In this document: positions 45,882-56,242 of the stretch, in pieces
How the letters are laid out: each line of letters starts with the position of its first letter
Position numbering within the stretch: position 1 is the first letter of the stretch
NCBI RefSeq assembly: GCF_000293885.2
Contig: NZ_CP010945.1
Coordinates: 6,220,001-6,284,000, forward strand
Reading direction: 5' to 3'
DNA: 64,000 nt
DNA from: Pseudomonas fluorescens NCIMB 11764
GTDB lineage: Bacteria; Pseudomonadota; Gammaproteobacteria; Pseudomonadales; Pseudomonadaceae
The notes under the pieces: model-generated
The model's input: the letters and a program-made list of their open reading frames with translations, nothing else
Told to the model about the DNA's origin: nothing
Databases searched by the model: none
Made by a program: the position numbers and the translations under genes

Positions 45882-46823
45882 TCAAGCCTCGGAAGGGGTT
45901 TGCTTGTAGTTGTAGCCGATCGGGTGCGGCATGTTGCGAGCCTTGGCCAGTTCGATCTGTTTTTGCCGATCGATGGCGCTGCGACGGGTCTTCTCGCTCA
46001 GCTTATCCCAGCAATGCGGACAGCTGATGCCAGCCACGTAGTGCTCGGACGCGCGGTCTTCGACACTCACCGGCGTACGACAGGCGTGGCACTGATCGTA
46101 GTCGCCTTCGCTCAGGTCATGGCGCACGGTCACGCGGTTATCGAAGACGAAGCAGTCGCCCTGCCACTTGGTTTCTTCCTGCGGCACCTCTTCGAGGTAT
46201 TTCAGAATGCCGCCCTTGAGGTGATAGACCTCGTCGAAACCCTGGCTGAGCATGTAGCTCGAGGCCTTTTCGCAGCGAATGCCACCGGTGCAGAACATCG
46301 CGACTTTCTTGTGCACGGCCGGGTCGAAATTGGCTTTGATGTAATCGGGGAATTCACGAAAGCTGGTGGTCTTCGGATCGATGGCGCCTTCGAAAGTGCC
46401 GATCGAGACTTCGTAGTCGTTACGCGTGTCGATCAACAGCACTTCCGGATCGCTGATCAGCGCGTTCCAGTTCTCTGGATCAACGTAGGTGCCGACCTTT
46501 TTGTTCGGGTCCACGCCTTCGACGCCGAGGGTGACGATTTCTTTCTTGAGTTTGACTTTGGTGCGATAGAACGGCTGCTCGTCGCAATACGACTCTTTGT
46601 GGTCGATGTCGTCCATGCGCGGGTCGTTCTTGAGCCACGCCATCAGCCCGTCGATGCCTTCGCGGCTGCCGGAGACGGTGCCGTTGATGCCTTCTTCGGC
46701 GATCAGCAACGTGCCTTTGATGCCGTTGTCGACCATCGCCTGCAGCAGTGGCTCGCGCAGGTCGACGTAATTTTCCAGGGTGACGAACTTATACAGTGCC
46801 GCCACGACAATCTGTTGTGTCAT
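45882..46823 (-). CDS. trhO: tRNA uridine-34 hydroxylase TrhO (rhodanese family)
   Basis: 313 residues. N-terminal acylphosphatase-like domain, central rhodanese domain with the active loop [16 protein letters not shown], and a C-terminal Cys-rich zinc part ([15 protein letters not shown]). TrhO makes 5-hydroxyuridine at the tRNA wobble position in an O2-dependent reaction. Confidence 0.93.
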   Translation of the reverse strand: MTQQIVVAALYKFVTLENYVDLREPLLQAMVDNGIKGTLLIAEEGINGTVSGSREGIDGLMAWLKNDPRMDDIDHKESYCDEQPFYRTKVKLKKEIVTLGVEGVDPNKKVGTYVDPENWNALISDPEVLLIDTRNDYEVSIGTFEGAIDPKTTSFREFPDYIKANFDPAVHKKVAMFCTGGIRCEKASSYMLSQGFDEVYHLKGGILKYLEEVPQEETKWQGDCFVFDNRVTVRHDLSEGDYDQCHACRTPVSVEDRASEHYVAGISCPHCWDKLSEKTRRSAIDRQKQIELAKARNMPHPIGYNYKQTPSEA

Positions 46824-46868
46824 GGGTGATTCTCCAGGTGGCTACCCTCGTAAGGGGTGAACCGGATG

Positions 46869-46902
46869 CGAAAAAAAACGCGCCGGGTAAGCGGCGCGTT
46901 GC
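46869..46902 (-). terminator. Terminator of the DUF2059-bolA unit
   Basis: On the minus strand aacgcgcc-gcttacc-ggcgcgtt followed by TTTTTTTT. It separates bolA from trhO. Confidence 0.85.
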
Positions 46903-46947
46903 GGATTCTAGCAAAAACGGTGTGGTTTTAGGACTGCAAGTTGCCTT

Positions 46948-47082
46948 TGTGGCGAGGGAACTTGCTCTCGCTGGACTGCGAAGCAGTCCCAAAACCTGCA
47001 ACAGGGTTCTGTCTGAAAGAGTGGAGTCGCCAGCATTACGACTGCTGCGCAGCCGAACGGGAGCAAGCTCCCTCGCCACAAC
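46948..47082. repeat. REP pair (gtggcgagggagcttgctc family)
   Basis: ttgtggcgagggaacttgctc and gagcaagctccctcgccacaa form outer arms. An inner hairpin (ggactgcgaagcagtcc) lies next to the left arm. The same layout recurs at 54022-54140. Confidence 0.85.
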
Positions 47083-47133
47083 AGCCCTTCTGCGCTTCTG
47101 GCCTTCAGGTTTTCAGCCCATCAACCTTTCACA

Positions 47134-47433
47134 TCAATGTTTGCTACCGCCAGCACAGGTCGGCGAGGCCGGGGCCGCGTCGATCTGCGCCCATTCCTCT
47201 GGCGTGTAGGTATGCAGCGCCAACGCATGGAACTCGCCCATCAGCTCACCGAGCGTGCCGTAGACTTTCTGGTGACGCTTGACGCGGTTGAGCCCCTCGA
47301 ACTGCTGGCTGACCACCACGGCCTTGTAATGGGTTTGCAGCCCACGACTGTGCATATGGCTTTCATCCAGCACTTGCAGGTGCTCGGGCTGTAACAGGCC
47401 CAGCGTCGATTCGATGCGTTGTTGCATGGTCAT
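47134..47433 (-). CDS. bolA: BolA-family protein
   Basis: 99 residues. The BolA signature is seen in LDESHMHSRGLQTHYKAVVVSQQFEGL and RVKRHQKVYGTLGELM (His and the HQ-VY stretch). BolA proteins bind [2Fe-2S] with monothiol glutaredoxins and affect cell shape and stress responses. Preceded on the same strand by the DUF2059 gene, 12 bp away. Confidence 0.92.
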   Translation of the reverse strand: MTMQQRIESTLGLLQPEHLQVLDESHMHSRGLQTHYKAVVVSQQFEGLNRVKRHQKVYGTLGELMGEFHALALHTYTPEEWAQIDAAPASPTCAGGSKH

Positions 47434-47445
47434 ACCGGGCTCCGC

Positions 47446-47976
47446 TTAAGGCTTTTTCTTGACAGCAGGAGCAGCAGCACCGGCTTTAGGGTCCAGCTCG
47501 TTGGTCATGTCAGCCAGCAATTTGTTGACCACAGGCACCGCGCTTTCCAGCTTGGCCTGGGTCATCTGGGCCGATTGCTGGGTCAGCTGCGGCATTTTTT
47601 CCAGGACTTTCTTGCCCAGTGGCGACTGGTAGAACGCGACCAGGTCCTTGAGCTCGGATTCGCTGAAGTTGGTGGTGTAGAGCTTGACCATGTCCGGCTT
47701 CAGCTTTTTCCAGCCAATGGCTGCGTCCAGGGCGGCGTTGGCCTTGGCCTGGTAGGTTTCCAGCAAGGCTTTTTTCGATTCAGGGGCTTTGGTCTGTTCA
47801 AAGCGCTGAGCGAACATTTGCTGCACTTGCATGTACACCGGAGTGCCCAATTTGTCAGCGTGCGCCAGGGTCAGGAAAGCTTCGGCACTGGCGTTGTGGC
47901 TGGCGGTATCGGCAAAAACAGGGCCGCTGGCGCAAACCAGTGCAACCGCGGTACAGATGGCACGAAGACGAGTCAT
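47446..47976 (-). CDS. Periplasmic DUF2059 protein
   Basis: 176 residues with a signal peptide (cleavage near PVFA/DT, residue 22). The DUF2059 helical domain is visible in FSESELKDLVAFYQSPLGKKVLEKMPQL. Function unknown. Start at 47976; an in-frame GTG or similar extension to 48006 is not supported by a signal peptide. Confidence 0.9.
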   Translation of the reverse strand: MTRLRAICTAVALVCASGPVFADTASHNASAEAFLTLAHADKLGTPVYMQVQQMFAQRFEQTKAPESKKALLETYQAKANAALDAAIGWKKLKPDMVKLYTTNFSESELKDLVAFYQSPLGKKVLEKMPQLTQQSAQMTQAKLESAVPVVNKLLADMTNELDPKAGAAAPAVKKKP

Positions 47977-48168
47977 CGAGTTTCCTTTTCTAGCAGGCGA
48001 GGTCAAACCCCAAGGGCATCCATTCTGCGCCTAAAAAAGTGTGTCGCTCAACCCCAAGCCTTGTCGGGCCTGATTTAGAGGGGTTGAATGGTCATAATCC
48101 AGACCGATGGAACCACGGCCGGCGATCACGGCCTAAACTGCGCTATCAGACTGACAGGAGTGTGCATG

Positions 48169-49563
<1,395 letters not shown>

Positions 49564-49589
49564 GATTTTGGGCGGCCTTTAGTCAGTCA

Positions 49590-49652
49590 TCGCGAGCAGG
49601 CTCGCTCCCACAGTTGACCGAGTACTCCTGTGGGAGCGAGCCTGCTCGCGAA
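49590..49652. repeat. REP pair (tcgcgagcaggctcgctcccaca)
   Basis: Perfect inverted arms 49590-49612 and 49629-49651 around 16 bp, between the convergent fumC and DMT-transporter genes. Confidence 0.9.
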
Positions 49653-49667
49653 GAACGATGACGCGGA

Positions 49668-50627
49668 TTACCCTGCCGCCATCCGAACCTTCCGGGCCTT
49701 GAGCCCCGCAATCAACGACGGCCCCAACGCCACCAGCGCCGATCCCAGCACCACCAGCACCGCCCCGCCATACCCAAGACCATTGATCGTCTCGGCCTGC
49801 ACATAGTCCGGCCACAACCACGCCGCCGTCGCCACCGCAGCGAACGTCACCAACGGCGTGATCGCCAGCGTCGCACTCACCCGCGAGGCTTCCCAGTGCG
49901 CCAGCGCTTCGGCAAACGCGCCATACGCAATCAGCGTGTTCATGCAGCACGCCAGCAACAGCCAGCCCTGCAGCGGAGTCAGTTGCAACGCTTCCAGTGG
50001 ATGCACCCACGGCGTCAGCAACAGCCCGCAGAACAGATAGATCACCATCATCACCTGCAATGAATTCCACACCGTCAGCAGTTGTTTCTGCCCCAGGGCG
50101 TAGAACGTCCAGACCGTGGACGCCAGCAACACCAGCAGCACACCCGCCGTGTAGTCAGTCAACGAGGTGAGCAACTCGGCCAGGCGCTGATTGAAAAACA
50201 GCCCGAAACCAATCAGCAACACCACCAGGCCAATCCCCTGCCCCACGCTGAAGCGTTCCTTGAACACAAACAGGCTGGCGATCAGCAACATGATCGGGCC
50301 CATCTGCACCACCAGTTGCGCGGTGCCGGGGCTGAGCAGGTTCAGTCCCATCAAATACAACACGTAGTTGCCGACCAGGCCGAGCACCGCCATCAGCACC
50401 AGCCAGCCACCGCGCGGCCCGAGCACTTTGCGGCTCGGCAGGCGCCTGGTGGCGGCCAGGTAAATGAACAGGCATCCGCCGGACACCATCAGCCGAAACC
50501 AGGTCACCGTGACCGGGTCCATCACCAGCAGCACTTGCTTGAGTTTGATCGGCAGGATTCCCCACAACAACGCGGTCAACAAGGCCAGGAACAGACCGTA
50601 AACCCAGCGACCGGATGAAATGTGCAT
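49668..50627 (-). CDS. EamA/RhaT-type DMT-family permease (RarD-like)
   Basis: 319 residues with about ten membrane helices in two EamA repeats (LLTALLWGILPIKLKQV, VLLVLLASTVWTFYALGQK). Drug/metabolite transporter superfamily; substrate unknown. Start MHISSGRW at 50627 with CTTGGGG upstream; the extension to 50651 is unlikely. Confidence 0.9.
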   Translation of the reverse strand: MHISSGRWVYGLFLALLTALLWGILPIKLKQVLLVMDPVTVTWFRLMVSGGCLFIYLAATRRLPSRKVLGPRGGWLVLMAVLGLVGNYVLYLMGLNLLSPGTAQLVVQMGPIMLLIASLFVFKERFSVGQGIGLVVLLIGFGLFFNQRLAELLTSLTDYTAGVLLVLLASTVWTFYALGQKQLLTVWNSLQVMMVIYLFCGLLLTPWVHPLEALQLTPLQGWLLLACCMNTLIAYGAFAEALAHWEASRVSATLAITPLVTFAAVATAAWLWPDYVQAETINGLGYGGAVLVVLGSALVALGPSLIAGLKARKVRMAAG

Positions 50628-50828
50628 GCGTACCCCAAGGCCAGATGGCAAGAATCGTCATTCTAGGCTCAGCGGCGTCTGGCACACAGGGACAGTTGGC
50701 AAGCAGACGCAAATGAAACTGTGCGGGTCGCAGCAATAAATTGGCGATTTGCCGTCGATCGGTTGGCCAGGCGCGGTAAGCGGTTCATGCATAAGCTCAT
50801 TGGATCCACCAGCCTTCAGGAGACCGCC

Positions 50829-51023
50829 ATGTATGGCATGCGCGCCCAGGACAACGCCCCCGCCACACACTTTCGCAGCGACCGGATGTGTCGGGTAAAC
50901 GGGGAATTGTATTTCAGCACCCGGGAAAACACGCAAGAGGGGCCGTTTGAAAACCCGGAGGCGGCGGCGCGGGAGATTGAGGCTTATGTCGCGCGGATGC
51001 AGCTTTTGAGCGCCAGCCGATAG
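50829..51023 (+). CDS. Small conserved protein (DUF6316-like)
   Basis: 64 residues starting MYGMRAQDNAPATHF after caggaga. Resembles short pseudomonad proteins with RVNGELYFSTRENTQEGPF and a C-terminal helix EIEAYVARM. No function known. A longer in-frame reading from 50721 lacks an SD. Confidence 0.7.
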   Translation: MYGMRAQDNAPATHFRSDRMCRVNGELYFSTRENTQEGPFENPEAAAREIEAYVARMQLLSASR

Positions 51024-51042
51024 ACCGAGGCGCCTGCATCGC

Positions 51043-51085
51043 GGGCAAGTCGGAGCGGCGGTACGACGATCCGACTTGCCCACGA
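51043..51085. repeat. Inverted repeat after the small gene
   Basis: gggcaagtcgga / tccgacttgccc arms around about 16 bp; REP-like and between convergent genes. Confidence 0.65.
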
Positions 51086-51120
51086 TGACTATGTAACTGT
51101 CCCTACAAATACCAAGGCAA

Positions 51121-52305
51121 TTACCGCACCGCTTCAAACAACCCCGTGGCCCCCATCCCGCCCCCAACGCACATGGTCACAACGCCGTAACGCAAGTTCC
51201 GCCGCTGCAATTCCCGCACGAGATGCCCAACCTGACGCGAGCCCGTCATGCCGAACGGGTGGCCGATGGAAATCGACCCACCATTGACGTTGTACTTCTC
51301 GTTATCGATTCCCAGCCGGTTGCGGCTGTACAGGCATTGCGACGCGAACGCTTCGTTGAGCTCCCACAGATCAATGTCGGCCACCTGCAACCCCTTGGCC
51401 TTGAGCAACTTTGGCACCGAGAACACCGGGCCGATGCCCATTTCATCCGGTTCACACCCTGCCACGGTGAAACCACGGAAGAACGCTTTCGGTTTCAGCC
51501 CCAGTTCCAGCGCTTTTTCCAGACTCATCACCAGCGTCATCGAAGCACCGTCGGACAGCTGCGACGAGTTGCCCGCCGTGACCGACCCGTCTTCGGCAAA
51601 CACCGGTTTCAACCCCGCCAGGCTTTCCAGCGTAGTGTCCGGACGATTGCAGTCGTCACGATCGACGATACCGTCGAGGATCTGCACCTGCCCGGTGGCC
51701 TTGTCTTCAACGCGGTACTTCACCGCCATCGGCACAATTTCATCGTCGAACAAACCGGCGGCCTGCGCCTGAGCGGTACGCTGCTGGCTTTGCAGGGCGT
51801 ACAGGTCCTGTTCTTCGCGGCTGACGTTGTAACGACGGGCGACGATTTCGGCGGTCTGGCCCATGGGGAAGTAGATGCCCGGCACCTGCTCTTTCAGCAG
51901 CGGGTTGATCAGGTTGTCGGTGTTGACGCTTTTCATCGTCAGGCTGATGGACTCGACACCACCGGCGACAATGATGTCGCTGCAACCCGAAGCAATCTGG
52001 TTGGCCGCAATGGCAATCGCCTGCAAGCCCGACGAGCAGAAGCGGTTGAGGGTCATTCCGGCGGTGCCGGTGCCCAGGCGCGACAGCACAGCGACGTTAC
52101 GGCCGATGTTGTAGCCCTGGGCACCTTCGTTGGAGCCGGCGCCGACGATGCAATCCTCGACGCTGGCCGGGTCGATGCCCGATCGTGTCAGCAGTGCATT
52201 GACGCAATGAGCCGCCATGTCGTCCGGACGGGTCTGGTTGAACTTGCCGCGAAAGGACTTGGCCAGGCCGGTCCGCACGCTGTCGACGATCACCACTTCA
52301 CGCAT
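51121..52305 (-). CDS. Thiolase family acetyl-CoA C-acyltransferase
   Basis: 394 residues. Nucleophilic C90 in NRFCSSGLQA, the His in GHPFGMTGSRQ, and the second Cys in CVGGGMGATG. Either degradative (beta-oxidation) or biosynthetic thiolase; no beta-oxidation partner is next to it. ATG at 52305 follows GAGG with good spacing; upstream in-frame codons are probably untranslated. Confidence 0.92.
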   Translation of the reverse strand: MREVVIVDSVRTGLAKSFRGKFNQTRPDDMAAHCVNALLTRSGIDPASVEDCIVGAGSNEGAQGYNIGRNVAVLSRLGTGTAGMTLNRFCSSGLQAIAIAANQIASGCSDIIVAGGVESISLTMKSVNTDNLINPLLKEQVPGIYFPMGQTAEIVARRYNVSREEQDLYALQSQQRTAQAQAAGLFDDEIVPMAVKYRVEDKATGQVQILDGIVDRDDCNRPDTTLESLAGLKPVFAEDGSVTAGNSSQLSDGASMTLVMSLEKALELGLKPKAFFRGFTVAGCEPDEMGIGPVFSVPKLLKAKGLQVADIDLWELNEAFASQCLYSRNRLGIDNEKYNVNGGSISIGHPFGMTGSRQVGHLVRELQRRNLRYGVVTMCVGGGMGATGLFEAVR

Positions 52306-52409
52306 GGCATACCTCATTGTTGTTATCGGTTGAGAAGAGTGGACCGAGCATAAGTCCACCCGTGACCGGTCGCGACAATCATTCACCCCGCGTATGCGCA
52401 GCCATCGGC

Positions 52410-53933
52410 TCAAGTCTTCAGCTTTTTCAGCTTTTTCTCATGCTTGTCGGACTTTTCGAACGCCGCTTCCAGCGCCAGGTTGAGCGTGCGCAAAACCTTG
52501 ACCCGCGCCCAGCGCTTGTCGTTGGCTTCCACCAGCGTCCAAGGTGAAATTTCAGTGCTGGTACGGTCGACCATGTCGCCGACCGCAGCCCGGTAGGCAT
52601 CCCACTTTTCGCGATTGCGCCAGTCATCTTCGGTGATCTTGAAGCGTTTGAAAGGAATCTGCTCGCGCTCTTCGAAGCGCTCCATTTGCGTTTCTTTATC
52701 GATGGCCAGCCAGAACTTGACCACGATCACCCCGGCATCGGCGATCTGCTCTTCGAAGTCGTTGATCTCACTGTAGGCGCGCAGCCAGTCCGCCGGGCTG
52801 CAAAAGCCTTCGATGCGCTCCACCAGCACCCGGCCATACCAGGAGCGGTCGAACACGGTGAATTTCGACCGCGCCGGAATATGCCGCCAGAAACGCCACA
52901 TGTACGGGTGTGCCCGCTCCTCCTCGGTGGGAGCCGCAATCGGCACGATGCTGTATTGCCGGGGATCGAGTGCTGCGGCTACCCGGCGGATCGCCCCGCC
53001 CTTGCCGGCTGCGTCGTTGCCTTCGAATACCGCAATCAAGGCGTGGCGGCGCATGAGCTTGTCGCGCATCAATCCCGATAACCGCGCCTGCTCGGTGATC
53101 AGCTGCTCTTCGTAATCGTCCTTGTCCAGATGCAGGGACAGGTCGAGGCTGTCGAGCAGGTTGACGTGATCGACGCTGCTGGCCAAGGGCGCGGCACTGA
53201 CTTTGTCCGGGTGAATCTTCGGTCTTTTCAAGGCACCTTGCAGGCCCTCGAGCAAAATCTTGCCAACCGCCAGGCTTCGATAGCGCGGGTCCATCCCGGC
53301 GATGACATGCCACGGTGCATAATCGCGACTGGTGCGGCGCAGAATGCGTTCGCCATACTTGACGAACCTGTCGTAAGTCTCCGATTGCTGCCAGTCCAGC
53401 GGGCTGATGCGCCAGCTGTGCAGCGGGTCGTCGGCGAGGGCCTTGAGGCGGTCTTTCATTTGTTTCTTGGAGAGGTGGAACCAGAACTTGAAGATCAGCG
53501 CACCTTCATCGCACAACATCTTTTCCAGGCGTTCAGCACCGTTGATGCTTTGATCGAGCCTGGGACTCCTGATCACCCCGTGAACCCGAGCCTGCAACAT
53601 CTGGCTGTACCAGTTGCCGAAAAAAACCCCCATGCGGCCCTTGGCCGGGAGCATCCGCCAGTAACGCCAGGCCGGTGGCCTCGCCAGTTCTTCGTCGGTC
53701 TGCTGATCGAACGTGCGAACTTCGATCAGCCGCGGGTCCATCCACTCATTGAGCAGTTTCACCGTCTCGCCCTTGCCGGCACCTTCGATGCCGTTGATCA
53801 GAATGATCACCGGAAAACGCTTTTGCTGCTGAAGTTCGAACTGCGCATCGAGCAGTGCCTCACGCAGAGCCGGCACTTCGGCATCATAGGTTTCTTTGTC
53901 GATAACGTGACCGATTTCAGCAGATTCGAACAT
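52410..53933 (-). CDS. pap: Polyphosphate:AMP phosphotransferase (class II PPK2)
   Basis: 507 residues made of two PPK2 domains. The first has GIEGAGKGET (about 48-57); the second has GNDAAGKGGA (about 305) with a following WYGRVLVERIEGF. The two-domain class II PPK2 phosphorylates AMP to ADP from polyphosphate. ATG at 53933 (MFESAEIGHVIDKETYD); 22 further in-frame codons upstream are unlikely. Confidence 0.92.
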   Translation of the reverse strand: MFESAEIGHVIDKETYDAEVPALREALLDAQFELQQQKRFPVIILINGIEGAGKGETVKLLNEWMDPRLIEVRTFDQQTDEELARPPAWRYWRMLPAKGRMGVFFGNWYSQMLQARVHGVIRSPRLDQSINGAERLEKMLCDEGALIFKFWFHLSKKQMKDRLKALADDPLHSWRISPLDWQQSETYDRFVKYGERILRRTSRDYAPWHVIAGMDPRYRSLAVGKILLEGLQGALKRPKIHPDKVSAAPLASSVDHVNLLDSLDLSLHLDKDDYEEQLITEQARLSGLMRDKLMRRHALIAVFEGNDAAGKGGAIRRVAAALDPRQYSIVPIAAPTEEERAHPYMWRFWRHIPARSKFTVFDRSWYGRVLVERIEGFCSPADWLRAYSEINDFEEQIADAGVIVVKFWLAIDKETQMERFEEREQIPFKRFKITEDDWRNREKWDAYRAAVGDMVDRTSTEISPWTLVEANDKRWARVKVLRTLNLALEAAFEKSDKHEKKLKKLKT

Positions 53934-54021
53934 GGGACGGCTCCTTCCAGGATTGAACAAGACTAGCGGATTGACCTCTGCTGCGTGGCAGAAATCCATC
54001 TTTGTTGGCCGAGATGAAAAC

Positions 54022-54140
54022 TGTGGCGAGGGAGCTTGCTCCCTCTGGACGGCGTAGCCGTCCCGACATCAGTAAACGCACACGCAGATCCAGCTTACAG
54101 GCGCTTCGCAGCCGAGCGGGAGCAAGCTCCCTCACCACAA
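54022..54140. repeat. REP pair (tgtggcgagggagcttgctccct)
   Basis: Outer arms tgtggcgagggagcttgctccct and agggagcttgctcc (as its complement) around about 75 bp. It includes the inner hairpin ggacggcgtagccgtcc. Lies between the divergent pap and mnmC genes. Confidence 0.85.
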
Positions 54141-54254
54141 AGCGCCCCTCCCGGCCTGGAAGTTTCGCTGATCCAGATCGGCAAGCCTTGCCATGGATCA
54201 AGCACGTCGGCGGCGATCGGCTAGAATGGCCGCCTTGCCGTTACCGAGCCTGCC

Positions 54255-56237
54255 ATGAAACCTGTATTGCCCCACGCCCAGCTCGACTGGGACGACCAAG
54301 GGCTCCCGCGTTCGCGGGTGTTCGATGACGTGTATTTTTCCGACCTGTCCGGGCTGGACGAAACCCGTTACGTCTTCCTCGAACAGAACGCGCTGCGTGA
54401 ACGCTTTGCCGCATTGCCGGTGGGCGGGAGATTGGTGATTGGCGAGACCGGCTTTGGTACCGGGCTGAATTTCCTGTGCGCCTGGCAGTTGTTCGAGCAG
54501 CACGCGGTGGCCGGTGCGCGATTGCATTTTGTCAGTGTCGAAAAGTACCCGCTGAGCCTGCCCGATCTGCAGCGGGCGCTGGCCTTGTGGCCAGAGCTCA
54601 AACCGTTTGCCGATCAACTGTTGGCGCAATACGTGGCAATCCATCAAGGCTTTCAGCGCCTGATTCTGGACCAGGGACGCATTACCCTGACGCTGTTGAT
54701 CGGCGATGCGCTGGAACAGTTACCGCAACTGGATGCGCAGATTGATGCCTGGTTTCTCGACGGTTTCGCCCCGGCGAAAAACCCCGACATGTGGACCGCC
54801 GAACTGTTTGCCGAGCTGGCCCGACTGGCGGCGCCCGGCTCGACGATCAGCACCTTCACCAGCACCGGGTGGGTGCGTCGTCTGTTGAATGCTGCAGGCT
54901 TCAAGATGAAGCGCACGCCCGGCATCGGCCACAAATGGGAAATCCTGCGCGGGGTGTTTCTCGGTTGGCCAGAGGAGGCCGCGAAGCCCGCCATGGCGAA
55001 ACCGTGGTTTGCCCGTCCGGCCTCCTTGACCAGCGAACGTCGTGCCCTGGTGATCGGTGCCGGTCTCGCCGGTTGCGCGACAGCCGCCAGCCTGGCGGCC
55101 CGGGGTTGGCAGGTCAGTCTGCTGGAGCGTCATGCAGCACTGGCGCAGGAAGCCTCGGGCAATCCTCAAGGGGTTTTGTACCTCAAGCTGTCCGCACATG
55201 GCACCGCGTTGTCGCAATTGATCGTCAGCGGGTTCGGCCACACCCGACGCTTGCTTGAGCATTTGCATCGAGGTCTCGACTGGGACGATTGTGGCGTGCT
55301 GCAACTGGCCTTCAACGCCAAGGAAGCCGAGCGTCAGGCGCAATTGGCCGCGGCGTTTCCCGAGGACTTGCTGCACACGCTCGATCAAACGCAGGCCGAA
55401 ATCCGTGCCGGCATCGCGCTGCAATCGGGTGGCCTGTTCTACCCCGAAGGCGGCTGGGTGCACCCGCCCGCCCTGTGCCAATGGCAAGCTGCGCACCCGA
55501 ACATACAGATCCTGCCCCATCACGATGTGCTGGAGTTGCGCCGAGTGCAGGGACACTGGCAAGCCCTGGATGGCGAAACCCTGCTGGCCGAAGCCCCGGT
55601 GGTGGTACTGGCCGGCGCTGCCGAGATCAAGCGTTTCTCCTACAGCAGCGAGCTGCCACTCAAACGCATTCGCGGGCAAATCACTCGCCTGCCACAGACC
55701 TCTGAAAGCCAGGCGCTGAGCACCGTCGTCTGCGCCGAAGGTTACGTCGCGCCGGCTCGTTTGGGTGAACACACCCTCGGCGCCAGTTTTGATTTCAACT
55801 CCGACGACCTGACGCCGACCGCTGCCGAACATGCAGGCAATCTGCAGATGCTCGAAGAAATCTCCGTAGACCTGGTCGCTCGGCTCGGCGCGAATGGATT
55901 GCAGCCTGAAGCACTTGAAGGGCGCGTAGCGTTTCGCTGCACCAGCCCGGATTACTTGCCGATTGTCGGTCCATTGGCCGACGGCCAGGCGTTCGTCGAC
56001 GCCTACAGCGCCTTGAGCAAGGATGCCCGGCAAACCCCGGACATCCCTTGTCCATGGCTTGACGGTTTTTACGTCAACAGCGGCCACGGTTCCCGAGGCT
56101 TGATCACCGCTCCGTTGTCAGGCGAGTTGCTGGCGGCGTGGCTGGATAACGAACCGTTGCCAGTGCCCAGAGCCGTGGCCGAGGCGTGCCATCCGAACCG
56201 GTTTGCCTTGCGCCGATTGATCCGGGGCAAGGCCTGA
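54255..56237 (+). CDS. mnmC: Bifunctional tRNA mnm5s2U methyltransferase/FAD oxidoreductase MnmC
   Basis: 660 residues. The N-terminal SAM-dependent domain (about 1-240; GETGFGTGLNFLCAWQLF, WFLDGFAPAKNPDMW) performs the final methylation. The C-terminal FAD domain (VIGAGLAGCATAASLAARGW near 263; GHGSRGLITAPLSGELLA) oxidises cmnm5U. Both halves act on wobble U34 of tRNAs. Full length, intact. Confidence 0.96.
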   Translation: MKPVLPHAQLDWDDQGLPRSRVFDDVYFSDLSGLDETRYVFLEQNALRERFAALPVGGRLVIGETGFGTGLNFLCAWQLFEQHAVAGARLHFVSVEKYPLSLPDLQRALALWPELKPFADQLLAQYVAIHQGFQRLILDQGRITLTLLIGDALEQLPQLDAQIDAWFLDGFAPAKNPDMWTAELFAELARLAAPGSTISTFTSTGWVRRLLNAAGFKMKRTPGIGHKWEILRGVFLGWPEEAAKPAMAKPWFARPASLTSERRALVIGAGLAGCATAASLAARGWQVSLLERHAALAQEASGNPQGVLYLKLSAHGTALSQLIVSGFGHTRRLLEHLHRGLDWDDCGVLQLAFNAKEAERQAQLAAAFPEDLLHTLDQTQAEIRAGIALQSGGLFYPEGGWVHPPALCQWQAAHPNIQILPHHDVLELRRVQGHWQALDGETLLAEAPVVVLAGAAEIKRFSYSSELPLKRIRGQITRLPQTSESQALSTVVCAEGYVAPARLGEHTLGASFDFNSDDLTPTAAEHAGNLQMLEEISVDLVARLGANGLQPEALEGRVAFRCTSPDYLPIVGPLADGQAFVDAYSALSKDARQTPDIPCPWLDGFYVNSGHGSRGLITAPLSGELLAAWLDNEPLPVPRAVAEACHPNRFALRRLIRGKA

Positions 56238-56242
56238 GGCGC

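Larger units (their letters stand above)
46824..47133. other. Intergenic region bolA-trhO
   Basis: 310 bp without a gene. It contains the minus-strand terminator at 46869-46902 and an extended REP palindrome at 46948-47082. Confidence 0.7.
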